NCBI GenBank assembly: GCA_033558025.1
Contig: JAUCEF010000014.1
Coordinates: 248,001-312,000, forward strand
Source: Phytophthora sp. 'mugwort'
Taxonomy: Eukaryota; Oomycota; Peronosporomycetes; Peronosporales; Peronosporaceae
DNA: 64,000 bases
Direction: 5' to 3'
Of the stretch, positions 54,190 through 64,000 are shown piece by piece (position 1 is the first letter of the stretch; every line of letters begins with the position of its first letter). Under the pieces are notes generated by a model, which saw only the letters and a program-made list of their open reading frames with translations, ran no database searches and had not been told where the DNA came from. The position numbers and the translations under genes are program-made.

Positions 54190-57100
54190 TTAATACACCG
54201 CTGCAATCGCTTCTATCAGTCTGGATGCCAGCTCATCGTGTGTCGGCAAATTTGGGTTGGCTCGTGACTGCTGTAGCAGGAATAGCTCTTGCTCTTCCAG
54301 TCCCGGAGGCGTACGTCCTTTAGGTCGAAATCGGTGGGGAAGCGCAACATAGTCGCTATTAACCTCACAGATTTCCATCATTGTAGACGCCACGCCCTTC
54401 CAAATCTGCTTCAAACCACGCAAGACACCAGCCACAACATGCGGATTTACCACAGCATGCCCACGCGCCTCGGGGTGGCGATTACGCGGAGGCGAAGCAA
54501 AGAAAATTCGAAGGACGTTGTCGGATGAGTCGTCGTCTGCAGGCTCCACGATCACTAGCACCTCAATCTGGCAAAACAAAAAAATTGGGTTAAATACGAA
54601 AAACTAAAATATAATACTCGCTAAATTCCAGATAAACGTACCGAAAATTGCGATCCTTCTGGCAAAGCTGGTACGAACAACTTCATGCCGAACTCCAAGC
54701 GGCGACGCTTCATAGTGTATGGCTTTACATCCCGAGTCTTTGCATCCTTGCTTAGTCCAGACGGTGGACGCTTCTTCTCCCGACCCAGCACCGGATGAGA
54801 CCCGCCAGTACTTTGAAAGCAGCTTCCTCGTTTATCTCCTCGGCTGCTATCGGTGCCATGTCCTGAAGCAGATGCTGGTAGATCTTGGTGTCGAGCCTTA
54901 ACAAGTGCATAGTACTGGAAATCCTCCACTTGAGCCACTTCAACTCCAGGAATTCCACTGAGCGGCATCCGAAACACTTGCTTGCGAATAAATCCAGTCG
55001 TTTGCTGTCTCGGTGCCACAATAACACGCCACGAACTGATGTCCACCTCCATAGTTCCGCTATCTGCGTGGGCAGGACGGAAAAAAGAGCAAGCATCTGA
55101 TAGCAGCGCCTCGAAAAACAGCGGCGCTGTCACTTTACTACCCAAATTCTCCTCCAACACTTGAGCAAATTCTTCCGGTGCGCTCTCAAAAAAACGAGCG
55201 GCGGTCGCAGCGATCATCGTTTGCGACGATAAAATCCCACGCGTCGAGGATTGTCCACGACTGAATGGTCTCCACGGAAGCTGGATAGGCAGTATGCTGA
55301 GGTTGTCAGAGAGGGAATTCGCCTCCGTGATTGCAGAAAGGAGTCCTTTCATCACTTCAAGAGCAAATGCTCGTGGCAAGAATGCCAGATCCGGCTTCCC
55401 GAGCAGCTTCTCGCGTCTGCCACCGGGTGATAAATCTAGACCCCCACTAGCAGGCAACGCAGCGGTGTCGGAAGTCGTCGCGCTATTGGGATTGTCAACA
55501 CCCAAAAGAGAGCCACGTCGCACTCGCTGAGACGCGAACGGCTGTCGTGTACTCTGGTCCCGCAGCAACTTCAATATCATCACACAGCTGCTACGAACGC
55601 CTTCTAACGCTCCACGCTCGATTTGCGCCTTAAGCATCGTGCTTCGCGAGAAAACTACGCCTGCTCGCCATCGGATATGCAGGGATGTCTTATTTCCAGA
55701 AGCCTTTGAATCTCTGCCCGTAATACTCTTGTCAGTCGCAGAGGAAGAGGTCGAAGTCTCTTCACCCGTTGTGATACTTACTCGCTCCTTCGTGTGATCG
55801 TCGATAACAGGGAAATCTTCCACATCAACGAGCACCTCAATGGAAAAACAATTGCTGTATGGAATGCTGAGCGTGTAAATCTTGGATCGAAGCGAGGCCA
55901 TATGAGGTGAATTCCCATTGTCACCTTCCGCATCATCGTCCACCTCATCGTCGATCGTGCAAGAGTGATATTGCTCAATAGTGACCGCTTTCATGCTGTT
56001 TAGAGCGACAGTCTTCCCGATGCCTCTACTGCTCCCCGTAGTAGGAAGATTCGTGAAGGCTCCTGCTTCTGGGCGATAGCTGAAAGCACGCACGAGCCCA
56101 AAGTTTGGGTGCGAATGCCAGTCTTGAAGCATCTCATCACTTCCCTTCTCTTCGGTGATATTGGTATCTGACCCAGAAACCACAGAGGACCCAACTGGTG
56201 CAGACTGTGTCAGTTCAGACCGCTCAATTTTACACTTGAGACGTGTAGCACGCGGAGCAATAATTTCCAAAAACTCGTTCACGCTTGAACCAGGTATAGT
56301 CGCCATCATAACCTCCGTCATATCTCCTTCGCGCATCTCCAGGAACGACGGCGTCCGTCCAGATGCTGCGATCGCATCCGCACCAGCTTCAAGCCACGGT
56401 AGCTGCACATCATCAAGATCCCATCTCGTGAGCATTGGCGCTTGGAACGTAGCGCCCTTCGATTGTAAGAAGCCTCCAGTTAGATGAGGTGCCGTCTGAG
56501 CTCTCGCCAAAGCTCGCGACACGCCTGCTTGCGCCCCAGTATCTGCAGCAGCCATCAATGACGACAAGTCCGAGCTATATATCAGTCCAATAGCATGGTC
56601 GAACTGCTTCGATAAGAACACGCCCCGCTTGTGAGACGACCCGTGGCCGTTACGATCGCTTGAGCTTGGCGAATCCTCCTCCAATTCCATGCTTGTGCTG
56701 CTGCTTCTACTGGTCGGGACTGCTGGGTGCGCAAAGCTCGTGGATCCAGGCTTATTGGCCAGCCACATGCCCTTGCCGAATCTCGCGGAGCACAGGATCA
56801 AATAAACCTGTGGACTGCACGCTCCTGTCCCTTTCTCCCCTGATCTCTGCAGCACGCGAAAGGCCTCCCATGCATGCAGCTTCTTGCTGGTCGCGACCAG
56901 CTTCTGCACAATGTTCTGGCCCATATACCTCTGCGTGGCCACAGACCGGAAGCCCCAGTGGTGGGTCTTGCCCCGCTCCACGTGGAACAGACACGACATA
57001 TTGGGCTTACTCGTGAATACGAGCTTGCGGTGCTGCGTGGCCCGCAAGAACCAGCCCGTGGCCGGGTCCATGAGGTACACTGGCGCGTCGGCCGTGCTCC

Positions 57101-57548
57101 GGCTGAACACGTGGTCCTTGAGGCTGCCCTGAACCTGCTCGTATAACGAGCTGCCGCTCGTACTGGAAGACACGACCTCGGGGCGCTGGCTACTGAGTCC
57201 GAGCGGCCGGCTGAGCGACGCGCGGCCGTGTTGCGGCCAGCGCTCGCTGAAGACCTTAAAGAGCTCGGCGCGCGCAGCGGCCATCGCCTCGGCCGGCGTC
57301 AACTTGTGTTCCCGGGCCTGGCGCCGGACAGCCAGCACGGCAGCCAGCGTCTCCAATATCTGCGCAAAAAAGCCCCAACCGCGGCCCTCAGTGACGACGC
57401 TCACGGACACGAGCGTGGGCAACAGAGCGAAGAAGGTGAAAGACACGGCGGGCGTGCCGGTCACGACGTCGCTGAGCATGGAGGTTGCCAGCAGCAGCGC
57501 GCCGCTCGTTCCGAGGGATAGCAGCAGTAGGGGCACCTTGGACGTCAT
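54190..57548 (-). CDS. Membrane protein with two VASt-like (StART-type) lipid-binding regions
   Basis: Two exons, 57548-54642 and 54567-54190, with a 74-bp GT-AG intron, giving 1,094 residues. Residues 5-55 form two hydrophobic helices (LLLLSLGTSGALLLATSML and FTFFALLPTLVSVSVV). Residues about 150-280 look like a beta-trefoil-type fold (YLMDPATGWFLRA, FRSVATQRYMGQNIV). Residues about 420-645 and about 810-1085 each resemble a VASt domain: a start with large residues and Cys (SVNEFLEIIAPRA; FFEALLSDACSFFRP), an Arg-containing strand with a Tyr-rich partner (KAVTIEQYHSCTI; VEDFQYYALVKA), and an end with IPYSNCFSIEVLV or SQFSIEVLVIVEP then WRAGVVFSRSTMLKAQIERG. VASt domains of Aster/Lam proteins carry sterols at membrane contacts. 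No GRAM domain is seen. The function is inferred and uncertain. Confidence 0.6.
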
Positions 57549-59164
57549 GGTGGCGAAACTGATCGATCAGTTCGTTGTTTGTATGCGATGAAACCTGCGC
57601 AAATGCATTCATCTGACGCGTGAATCGTTTACGCCGCATAAATAGTTGAAGTGATTACGATTTGTGGTTTCGTTCCCCTCAGGACAGTGCTACATGACAA
57701 GTGTTATTAGTACATGTCATGTAGCACGGGGAGAGAAATAATGATATTAATGTATGCTACTAATACAAGTACATTTCATGTAGCACTGCGTGAGGACAAC
57801 AAAACAAGTGCTATTAATACGTCATGTAGAACCACAACTCTTCCACATTAAAAGCACAACAATGTATGGTATTAATAACGGGTTCTACCAAATAATATAC
57901 CCATTCCAAATACATATACCCGCAGTCATTTTTATCCCTAACAAAAGTTATCCTTTAATTTGTTAAGGAACCTAGGATAAAAAGAGTGATGGTCAGTTGA
58001 AGAATCACCACGCTGTGCTCTAGACCCCTCGCGTATAGTGCTCACCACACCTGCATCAGGTTCCGCCGGAGTCCATGTCTGATAGTTAAGCATCAGAGGA
58101 CGACGTGTGGTGGTCTGATACCGACTCTGACGACGACAAATAGTTACCGGGACCTGGGAGTACATCAAACGCAACCGAGTGCACGTGCGGTGGACGACGT
58201 GATTAGAATTCTGTTGGCGAAGGCGCGAGAAGAAGAGAAGACTACGTTGTCAAGACACTATTAAAGCGAATGTTCGGCACCCCCCAAAACAACACGGCAA
58301 GCGTTAGCATATCACGGATACGTGGTTGGACCTCCCAAATTTTCCGAAGTTGCAGCAGTTTGTGAATTGAAGTTGGGTGAAGCTGAGACCGTTGCCGATA
58401 AGGCATTTTTCGCGTTTCTGGAAATTAAGTTGTGGTCGAGTTTTTACCGAGTGACGCCGGGATTCTTCGTCGACAGGAAGAATCGAATGCAGTATCCTGC
58501 CGCCAAGGGCTACATGCCTGTTGTGTCAATGGGGGGTTGAAGGAAGAAACAAAAGTGAGAACTTGGCGGCATCGATGTCGATTCACATAAATGAAGAAAA
58601 AAAAACGTGAACGCGAAGCATTTCGTTGTCCCTGACTGCTGCAGTTTACGCTCTCCGGACAAAACACATGTTCAACATGGGTATCTGAGAACACTCAAGG
58701 ACATGATGGACAATGCTGCGGTGCGGCTTGCCACTGCCAAGCTACAAGTGGCATCTCAAGCACTCGACGGGGCCGTACGTCTAAGAAAAATCGAGCTTCT
58801 TGAAGTAGCGCCAAATGGGACCCGCCTTCCTCCCCTCCTTGCTCACTATAGATGGATGAGCGTCAACCTGGCTCATGTCACTCGGAAACTTTCTTGGAGG
58901 ACACTCCCACCTTGCGAACCATGAGCTTCAGCTTGATCACTTCTCCCCGAACTTGAAGCGGGACTCTCTGACATCCGACGGTGTGGCGGGGACTGCCGCT
59001 TGTATGGAGAGTATCGCACACTTAGTGACCGGGTATAGGACCTTGGCGTTGATCGCCGTTGCCAGCGGCTTGGCCATCACGTGGCTGAGGGACCCCCTCT
59101 ATTGAATAGTATCCTTGCTAATGCGGTTTACCGTTAAACTGATACTACCCTAAAACTGGATACA
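57549..59164. other. Intergenic and possible retroelement flank
   Basis: No gene recognised. Repeats of TCATGTAGCAC occur at 57717-57727, about 57776 and 57826. A TACA followed by CTCACCCCTCGAT at 59161-59177 reads on the minus strand like a polypurine tract followed by TGTA, as at an LTR start. Confidence 0.4.
57687..57727. repeat. 13-bp inverted repeat
   Basis: GTGCTACATGACA (57687-57699) and its complement (57715-57727) with a 15-nt loop; further partial copies of the right arm follow to 57837. Confidence 0.75.
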
Positions 59165-59177
59165 CTCACCCCTCGAT

Positions 59178-60605
59178 AAACGAGTAGGGATTTTTTATTT
59201 TGCCTTTGATGTCGACGTAGTGGCTTTCCCTACGACCAGCACATCGACATTGTACACACTGGTTAATTTGCAATCACCGCCTCCTACGTACCTCAGCGCC
59301 CGGCATCAATGCGAAGCTGCACCGCTGATGCTCTCGGAGGTCACTCGAAACCTGCCTAGAGCGTGGAGTTCGTTTCGACGAACTGTGCTTCTCCGTTTGT
59401 CTGATACATATGCTGATTCTAGTACTCGGGATGCTTCTCTTGCGTTCGTTGCCGAGGCGGACCTCACCGTTCGCCGATACACGGTGTGGTCGATCGTCAA
59501 TCGCTGAGGTTCCCTTGGCGCCTTCGAGCTCGGGTAGTTTCACGGGCAGAAATGCATGTATCTGGGAGCCCCGTCAAACTCTTCTCAGCGATCCGGTCGA
59601 CTTTGCGCACTGATCTCCAGATCATGGACGACTGGAAGGTCAGCGGGGCCGCGCGTCTCGTCCCAGAGTTGGTGTCATGAATGCCAAATTCAGCTGTCGA
59701 TTACCGGCGACGACCGCTGTCTTTGTGGTTTATTAGGGTCTCGTTCGTTGCCGCGCTCTTGGCGGGTCGTCTGCCGCGTTCGTGGATAAGTCTGTCACCG
59801 GTGTGAATCACTTCACCATTAATCTTCGGCAATTTTGTGGAACCACACCATTCTGCAGCGGGGCTGTCAGAGGAAGACGTGTGCTCCCCGAGTCTTAGCT
59901 GTGGTTCTTCTAACCCCTAAGGTCTCCGCAGAGGCTGAGATTCCTCTAGTTATACCACTAAAGACTCAAAGAGTCAGTATTTTTAAACCTAGGACGATAC
60001 TCTCTTTGATGCTAAACCTGAACTGTTATTTGTTTGCTTATGTACGGCAAAGCCGCCTGTGGTGTAAATGTATGACTCTAACTATCTATCATAGTTAAAC
60101 CTAGTCAAATGCATATCGAGTGGCCATGTGGCCACATACTGAAATAATGTTAATCCAAATGGTACGAAGTACCACTTGCTGCAAGGTGACACGTAGCATG
60201 GCTACACTTCGTGCCACCTTCGTGTCACCCTGCTACACTCTCCCCTACTAAACCGTGGAGACACTGTATCCACGAGGGTCTGATTGTATCAATCTCAAAA
60301 GGCCAGGAACCTTCCGCTCCATGAGCGTTTCACTGTCCGTTACGCATCGAGTGTTCGCACTCAGATGTCCATAGCCAACTTTTTTTTGACCTCCGTCGTT
60401 CGCCTCGCGACAAACAGCTCTCGCCGCCGGATAAGCCCCTCTGTGTCTCCGACACCTTCGTTGTCCTTGTCATCCCGTCCGGGAGAGATCTCTGACCGCG
60501 CGCCATCCGTACCCAATCGGTGCATGAGTATCGCTCAGCGCATAAGCGCCGATACGGTCAGAAGATCATGATTGGAGGAGGCGAAGCCGTTGGAAGCAGC
60601 TCCCC
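59178..60605. other. LTR-like and non-coding flank of the chromodomain gypsy element
   Basis: No gene. On the minus strand the purine tract AGTAGGGGAGAG (60249-60238) is followed at once by TGTAGCAGGGTGACACG (60237 down), the expected junction of polypurine tract and 3' LTR. The LTR's far end was not located. A 9-bp inverted repeat (GGTGACACG/CGTGTCACC) lies at 60185-60228. Confidence 0.4.
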
Positions 60606-61160
60606 GTGCGCTTTACGCGAGACACCCTCTTTGACGACTTTGAGGAAGGTGAAGAGGAAGCCGACTACACTGAGTCCGTGACCGGTAGTAGCCCTGTCTG
60701 CTCGTCGATCCCACGCCGCCAACTACGTGGTCCAAATCCCTTCGAGCTCTCGACTCCACGGGCCTTGCGCAATGCGCCTCCGCTACCTTTGCGGGAAACT
60801 GAAGATGATACCATAGAATCCGGCGTCTGCACCAATCCTTTGGACAAAGTCCAGCTTGATGCTGATCCGTAGCTTTCGCGCTCGCAGCGGCCTATGGCTC
60901 GGCCATTGCTTATCTCGTCACGTCGTGACTATGTCTTCGAACCTTGCGACCCAAGCGAAGTGGCTCGCCGCGCAGCGTCGGAGCCGCTGACCACATATGT
61001 GATTGGGCCGGCGGCCACTACGCCCGACCAGCTCGCCACGCGAGAGTCTCTCTGAGCGAGATTCTTGACTCCTCAAGTGACTACTAAGCGTGAGTATCGT
61101 GAGTGTCTGCAAGTGCAAGCTCGGCATGGCTCGGTTCCACTGACGGACTTATCCATTCGT
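60606..61160 (+). pseudogene. Gag-like coding relic on the plus strand
   Basis: A plus-strand frame from 60606 (MRFTRDTLFDDFEEGEEEAD, acidic) stops at 60870, and an adjacent frame reads VFEPCDPSEVARRAASEPL and RESL, stop, ARFLTPQVTTKREYRE, LTDLSIRSS. The composition resembles gag N-terminal regions of oomycete gypsy elements, but it runs opposite to the pol pieces at 61.5-64 kb. It may be a second element or a chance antisense frame. Confidence 0.3.
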
Positions 61161-61489
61161 TCTTCTGTCAGGAGAAAGACGCCTTGGGAAGACGAGGGTC
61201 AATGGCAGAGCTGTGTTGAATGAGCTTGCAAGCTCTCTTCCATTGATGCCCTTTGGGCGGGTTTAAGTGAAACTGATGTTCGAGTCGAACATAGACTCCG
61301 TTTCGAGTTCGCGAAACGGAAGGCGAAGCGCCAGTCACCCCCTGCCTACCGGCCACGCCCACAGGACTCTTTTTTTTTTTTTCGCACTCTGTGCTTCTGC
61401 TGACACAGCTAGCGGCTCTCACGCACGTGATGCCGCCCCTCTTCAAGACCAAAGCGACAGCTTTGCTGCTGACCTTGGCCCCCCAGCGG

Positions 61490-64000
61490 TTATTGCCTGG
61501 AAGCGCCAGGCGAGCGACGCCTCGGTCGCTGGCCCTCGGGGCGCTGCTGATCGCGTCGATGGAAAGCGTCCACGACGTCAGGGCAATATTGCCCGAGGGG
61601 CAATATTGGGGGGGGGGGACCTCGTACTCCCAGGAGCTCTGTGAGCGAGAATAACCCCTCCACTTCACAAGATATTGGGTACGACCCTGGCAACGACGCC
61701 GCGCTACTAAGCGCTCCACATGATAGTGGGAAGCTCCTTGCTCATCGAGCAAAGGCGGCGGGGAACGATGACCGGCTGGATCCTCGCGCTGCGAATCGCA
61801 GTGATCTGCTAGCGATCGAGAGGCGTGTGCAGACCATGTACGACTCGCTGCAGTGGGCGACGAGTCACCGTGACCGTCTCGCTGACGAGATCGATGCCGT
61901 GAATCATCGGATCGACTGGTTTCAGTCTCCTGTCTCGGTTGTCAACCGCCTGGAGCTCCTGGAGCAGTCCTATGTTCGTCGCTTCGAAACGCTGGACCGT
62001 TCGCTCGCTGAGCTACGTGGTCGGTTGGACCTCCTCGTTCTCCTCCAGCGCTTCGGCCAATCACCGGCTGTGGCGCCAAGGCCCCCGCGCTCACCCGTGC
62101 GGGTCCCGATATGGCTTAACAAAGCCTACGTAAAACACGGGGTGTGTACGCACTTCTTCGGAAGATTGAGCGTGTACGCAAGGCCCTTCTTGGTCACGAC
62201 CTTAAAAGGTCCAATGAAGCGCGGGCGCAACTTTGTCTTAAAGACCGCAGACACTGCATGTGCAGGTAGATTTTAGCGTTTAATAAACTTTGTCACCGAC
62301 CCTAAATACTTCAATGTTGCTCCTGCCCTTTGCATCAGCCTGATCCTTCTGAACGTATTGGTTTTCAGCCATCGCATCGCGTATTTGTCGTAAGCCACTC
62401 AAATGCGTAGACACGAACGTGTCAACTTGCTTGCGAACTGTAGCTGGGCTGATATCAGCTAGCCCATCGGCTATCCCCCCCACTAAGCCCAGAACCACGG
62501 AGATGTGGCGTCAGCGGGACGCTAGGGTGTGTGAGACCGTTCAAGTAGAACGGGGTGAAGTCTGTTGAGGCATGCATCGCATTGTTCAATACAAACTCAA
62601 CGAGTGGGAGCATGGCGCTCCATTGCTAAGGTCCACACAGACACTCCGAAGCATGTCTTCGACAACGCGATCACGCGTTCCGTCTGACCGTCGGTCTGCA
62701 GATGGTCCGCTGTGGACATGTCGAGTCGAGTGCCGAGCACCTTAAAGACCGACGTCTAAAACTTACCCGTGAAACGGGGATCATGATCCGAGACAATTGC
62801 CTCTGGCAGACCATACTTTCGAAAGGCACGATCTATGAACAGCGTGGCTGTTCCTTCTCCATCGATGGAGTCCGGCACCGCGGCTAAATGAGCCATCTTG
62901 CTCAATCGTCGACAAAGACCGCGATGCCCGTGTTGCCCACCGCATCCCGTGGCAGGCCGAGTAGAAGTCCGTACGCATGGATTGCCAACACTCCGTGGGT
63001 ACAGGCAAGCTGACCAACGGTGCAGTCGAGTGTGGCGAGGGTTTAACCCGTTGACACGTCTCACACGTACATACGTACGTACTGACCCACTTGTAAAGCT
63101 TCGGCCACCAGGAGCTCACCGAGCTGTAGGTCTTTTCTCGACCGAGATGACCGCAAAGTGAGGTATCATGTGCCTCATAGAGGATACGATACTTGAGATC
63201 CTCTTTGTGAAGAACCATGACACGTGAGGTGTCTTCTGGACCAGTACCGTAGTACAATAGGCCAGCATCGAGAGTGTATCGATGCAGCCTCGCACGCAAC
63301 CGCGCTGACAGTTTAATGTCTGAGTTAGCAAACTCCGCGCTTCCTAGCGCATGTAGTAGAGCTACGCAGGACTCATCACGCGCGTTCGCAACGCGGATAA
63401 AGTTTGTCACAGATGAAGTCACCGTCGTGACATGAGCGACCTCATAGTCTAGCCTGCGTGATAACGCATCGGCCAAGACGTTCTGCCTGCCAGGCTTGTA
63501 CTTCACCTCGAAGCTGTACTCCCCGAAGAAAGAGAGCCAACGGGCCACCTCTCTGAGAGAGATGAGGCGGCTGCATCGCAGTGCGTAACCCTGAATTTGA
63601 CGAGCGCATACTTCATCGCAAGTAGCTCTTTGTCATGAACTGGATAGTTCTTCTTAGCAGCCTTAAGCTGGCGAGATTCAAACGCGATCACGCGTTCACA
63701 CCCTTCATCGGCTGCTTGCAACAAATCACTGCCAATGGCAAAGTCCGACGCGTCACAGACGACACTGAAAGGATGATCGGGGTCTGGCAGGGCCAGGATC
63801 GGGGCCTGAAGGAGACTCTCCTTAATGACTTCAAAAGCCGCTTGATGTCCGGTATCCCAACACCAGTCCACATCCTTCTTAAGGAGATTGGACAGTGGCT
63901 TGCCACCTCAGCATAGTTCTTGCTGAACTTATGCAAGTAATTGGCCAGGCCAAGCCACTTCCGTAAGTCTTTCTGGTTCTTTGGAACCGGCCAGTCTACA
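61490..64000 (-). pseudogene. Ty3/gypsy chromovirus pol, degenerate (runs off window)
   Basis: Minus-strand order is RT thumb and RNase H (63936-63503: PILALPDPDHPFSVVCDASD, RVIAFESRQLKAAKKNYPV), then KYKPGRQNVLADALSR, the integrase HHCC finger (LCGHLGREKTY, then CTCETCQRVK near 63070), the integrase core (EAIVSDHDPRFTGKF near 62760), the integrase C-terminal end (QKDQADAKGRSN, FRVGDKVY near 62290) and a chromodomain (YHVERLVARRRCQGRTQYLV, KWRGYSRSQSSWEYE at 61745-61610). A G/C run at 61605-61617 causes a frameshift after the chromodomain. Several frameshifts and stops mean it is not functional. RT palm, protease and gag lie beyond 64000 or are lost. Confidence 0.8.

Noticed and set aside
1..64000. 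CRISPR arrays, bacterial operons, ribosome binding sites or rRNA genes
   Set aside because: None seen: no regularly spaced repeats, no rRNA-like sequence, and gene structure is eukaryotic.

Overview
The window looks like a gene-sparse, transposon-rich stretch of an oomycete genome, most like Phytophthora. The grounds are short GT-AG introns of about 73 to 96 bp, oomycete-type core promoters (TCATTYY initiator followed by a CAWTTT-like flanking box) 13 to about 200 bp upstream of several start codons, a secreted histidine-brace protein of the oomycete LPMO type, and oomycete-style copia, gypsy, MULE, mariner, hAT, pogo and PIF/Harbinger debris. No prokaryotic features were seen.

Layout. 1-494 holds the start of a C2-domain gene on the minus strand. 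0.5-10.9 kb is a graveyard: two broken Harbinger transposases, a broken copia pol and short dispersed repeats. 11-20 kb is a gene island: a large secreted Ser/Thr-rich protein, an apparently intact Tc1 transposon with 242-bp inverted repeats, a PrsW-like membrane protease, a PLAC8 protein, and two inverted copies of an unrecognised 64-65 residue protein. 20-33 kb is again transposon-derived: a MITE-like element, a hAT element split by a pogo-like element that itself carries a tRNA-like gene, a truncated gypsy element and a hAT zinc-finger fragment. 33.5-42.5 kb carries an LPMO pseudogene, an intact LPMO-like gene, a C69 dipeptidase-like secreted protein, a SET/MYND protein and a frizzled-like Cys-rich membrane protein. 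44.3-45.9 kb is mariner and MULE debris. 47-57.5 kb carries the NEDD8 E1 regulatory subunit, a second SET/MYND protein, a hAT-type MITE with perfect 8-bp target duplications, and a large membrane protein with two VASt-like regions. 58-64 kb is a degenerate chromodomain gypsy element running off the end.

How the genes relate. The secreted or surface proteins (Ser/Thr-rich protein, LPMO-like pair, C69 peptidase, frizzled-like protein) fit a plant-associated oomycete secretome in a repeat-rich compartment. NAE1, the two SET/MYND proteins, PrsW, PLAC8 and the VASt-like protein are cellular genes. Each gene seems to have its own promoter and nothing suggests operons. The most interesting points are the young Tc1 element just upstream of the PrsW promoter, the nested hAT/pogo/tRNA-like structure, the small inverted paralog pair, and a heptamer that is strongly over-represented in one gypsy element. 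All calls rest on reading the sequence; no database search was possible.
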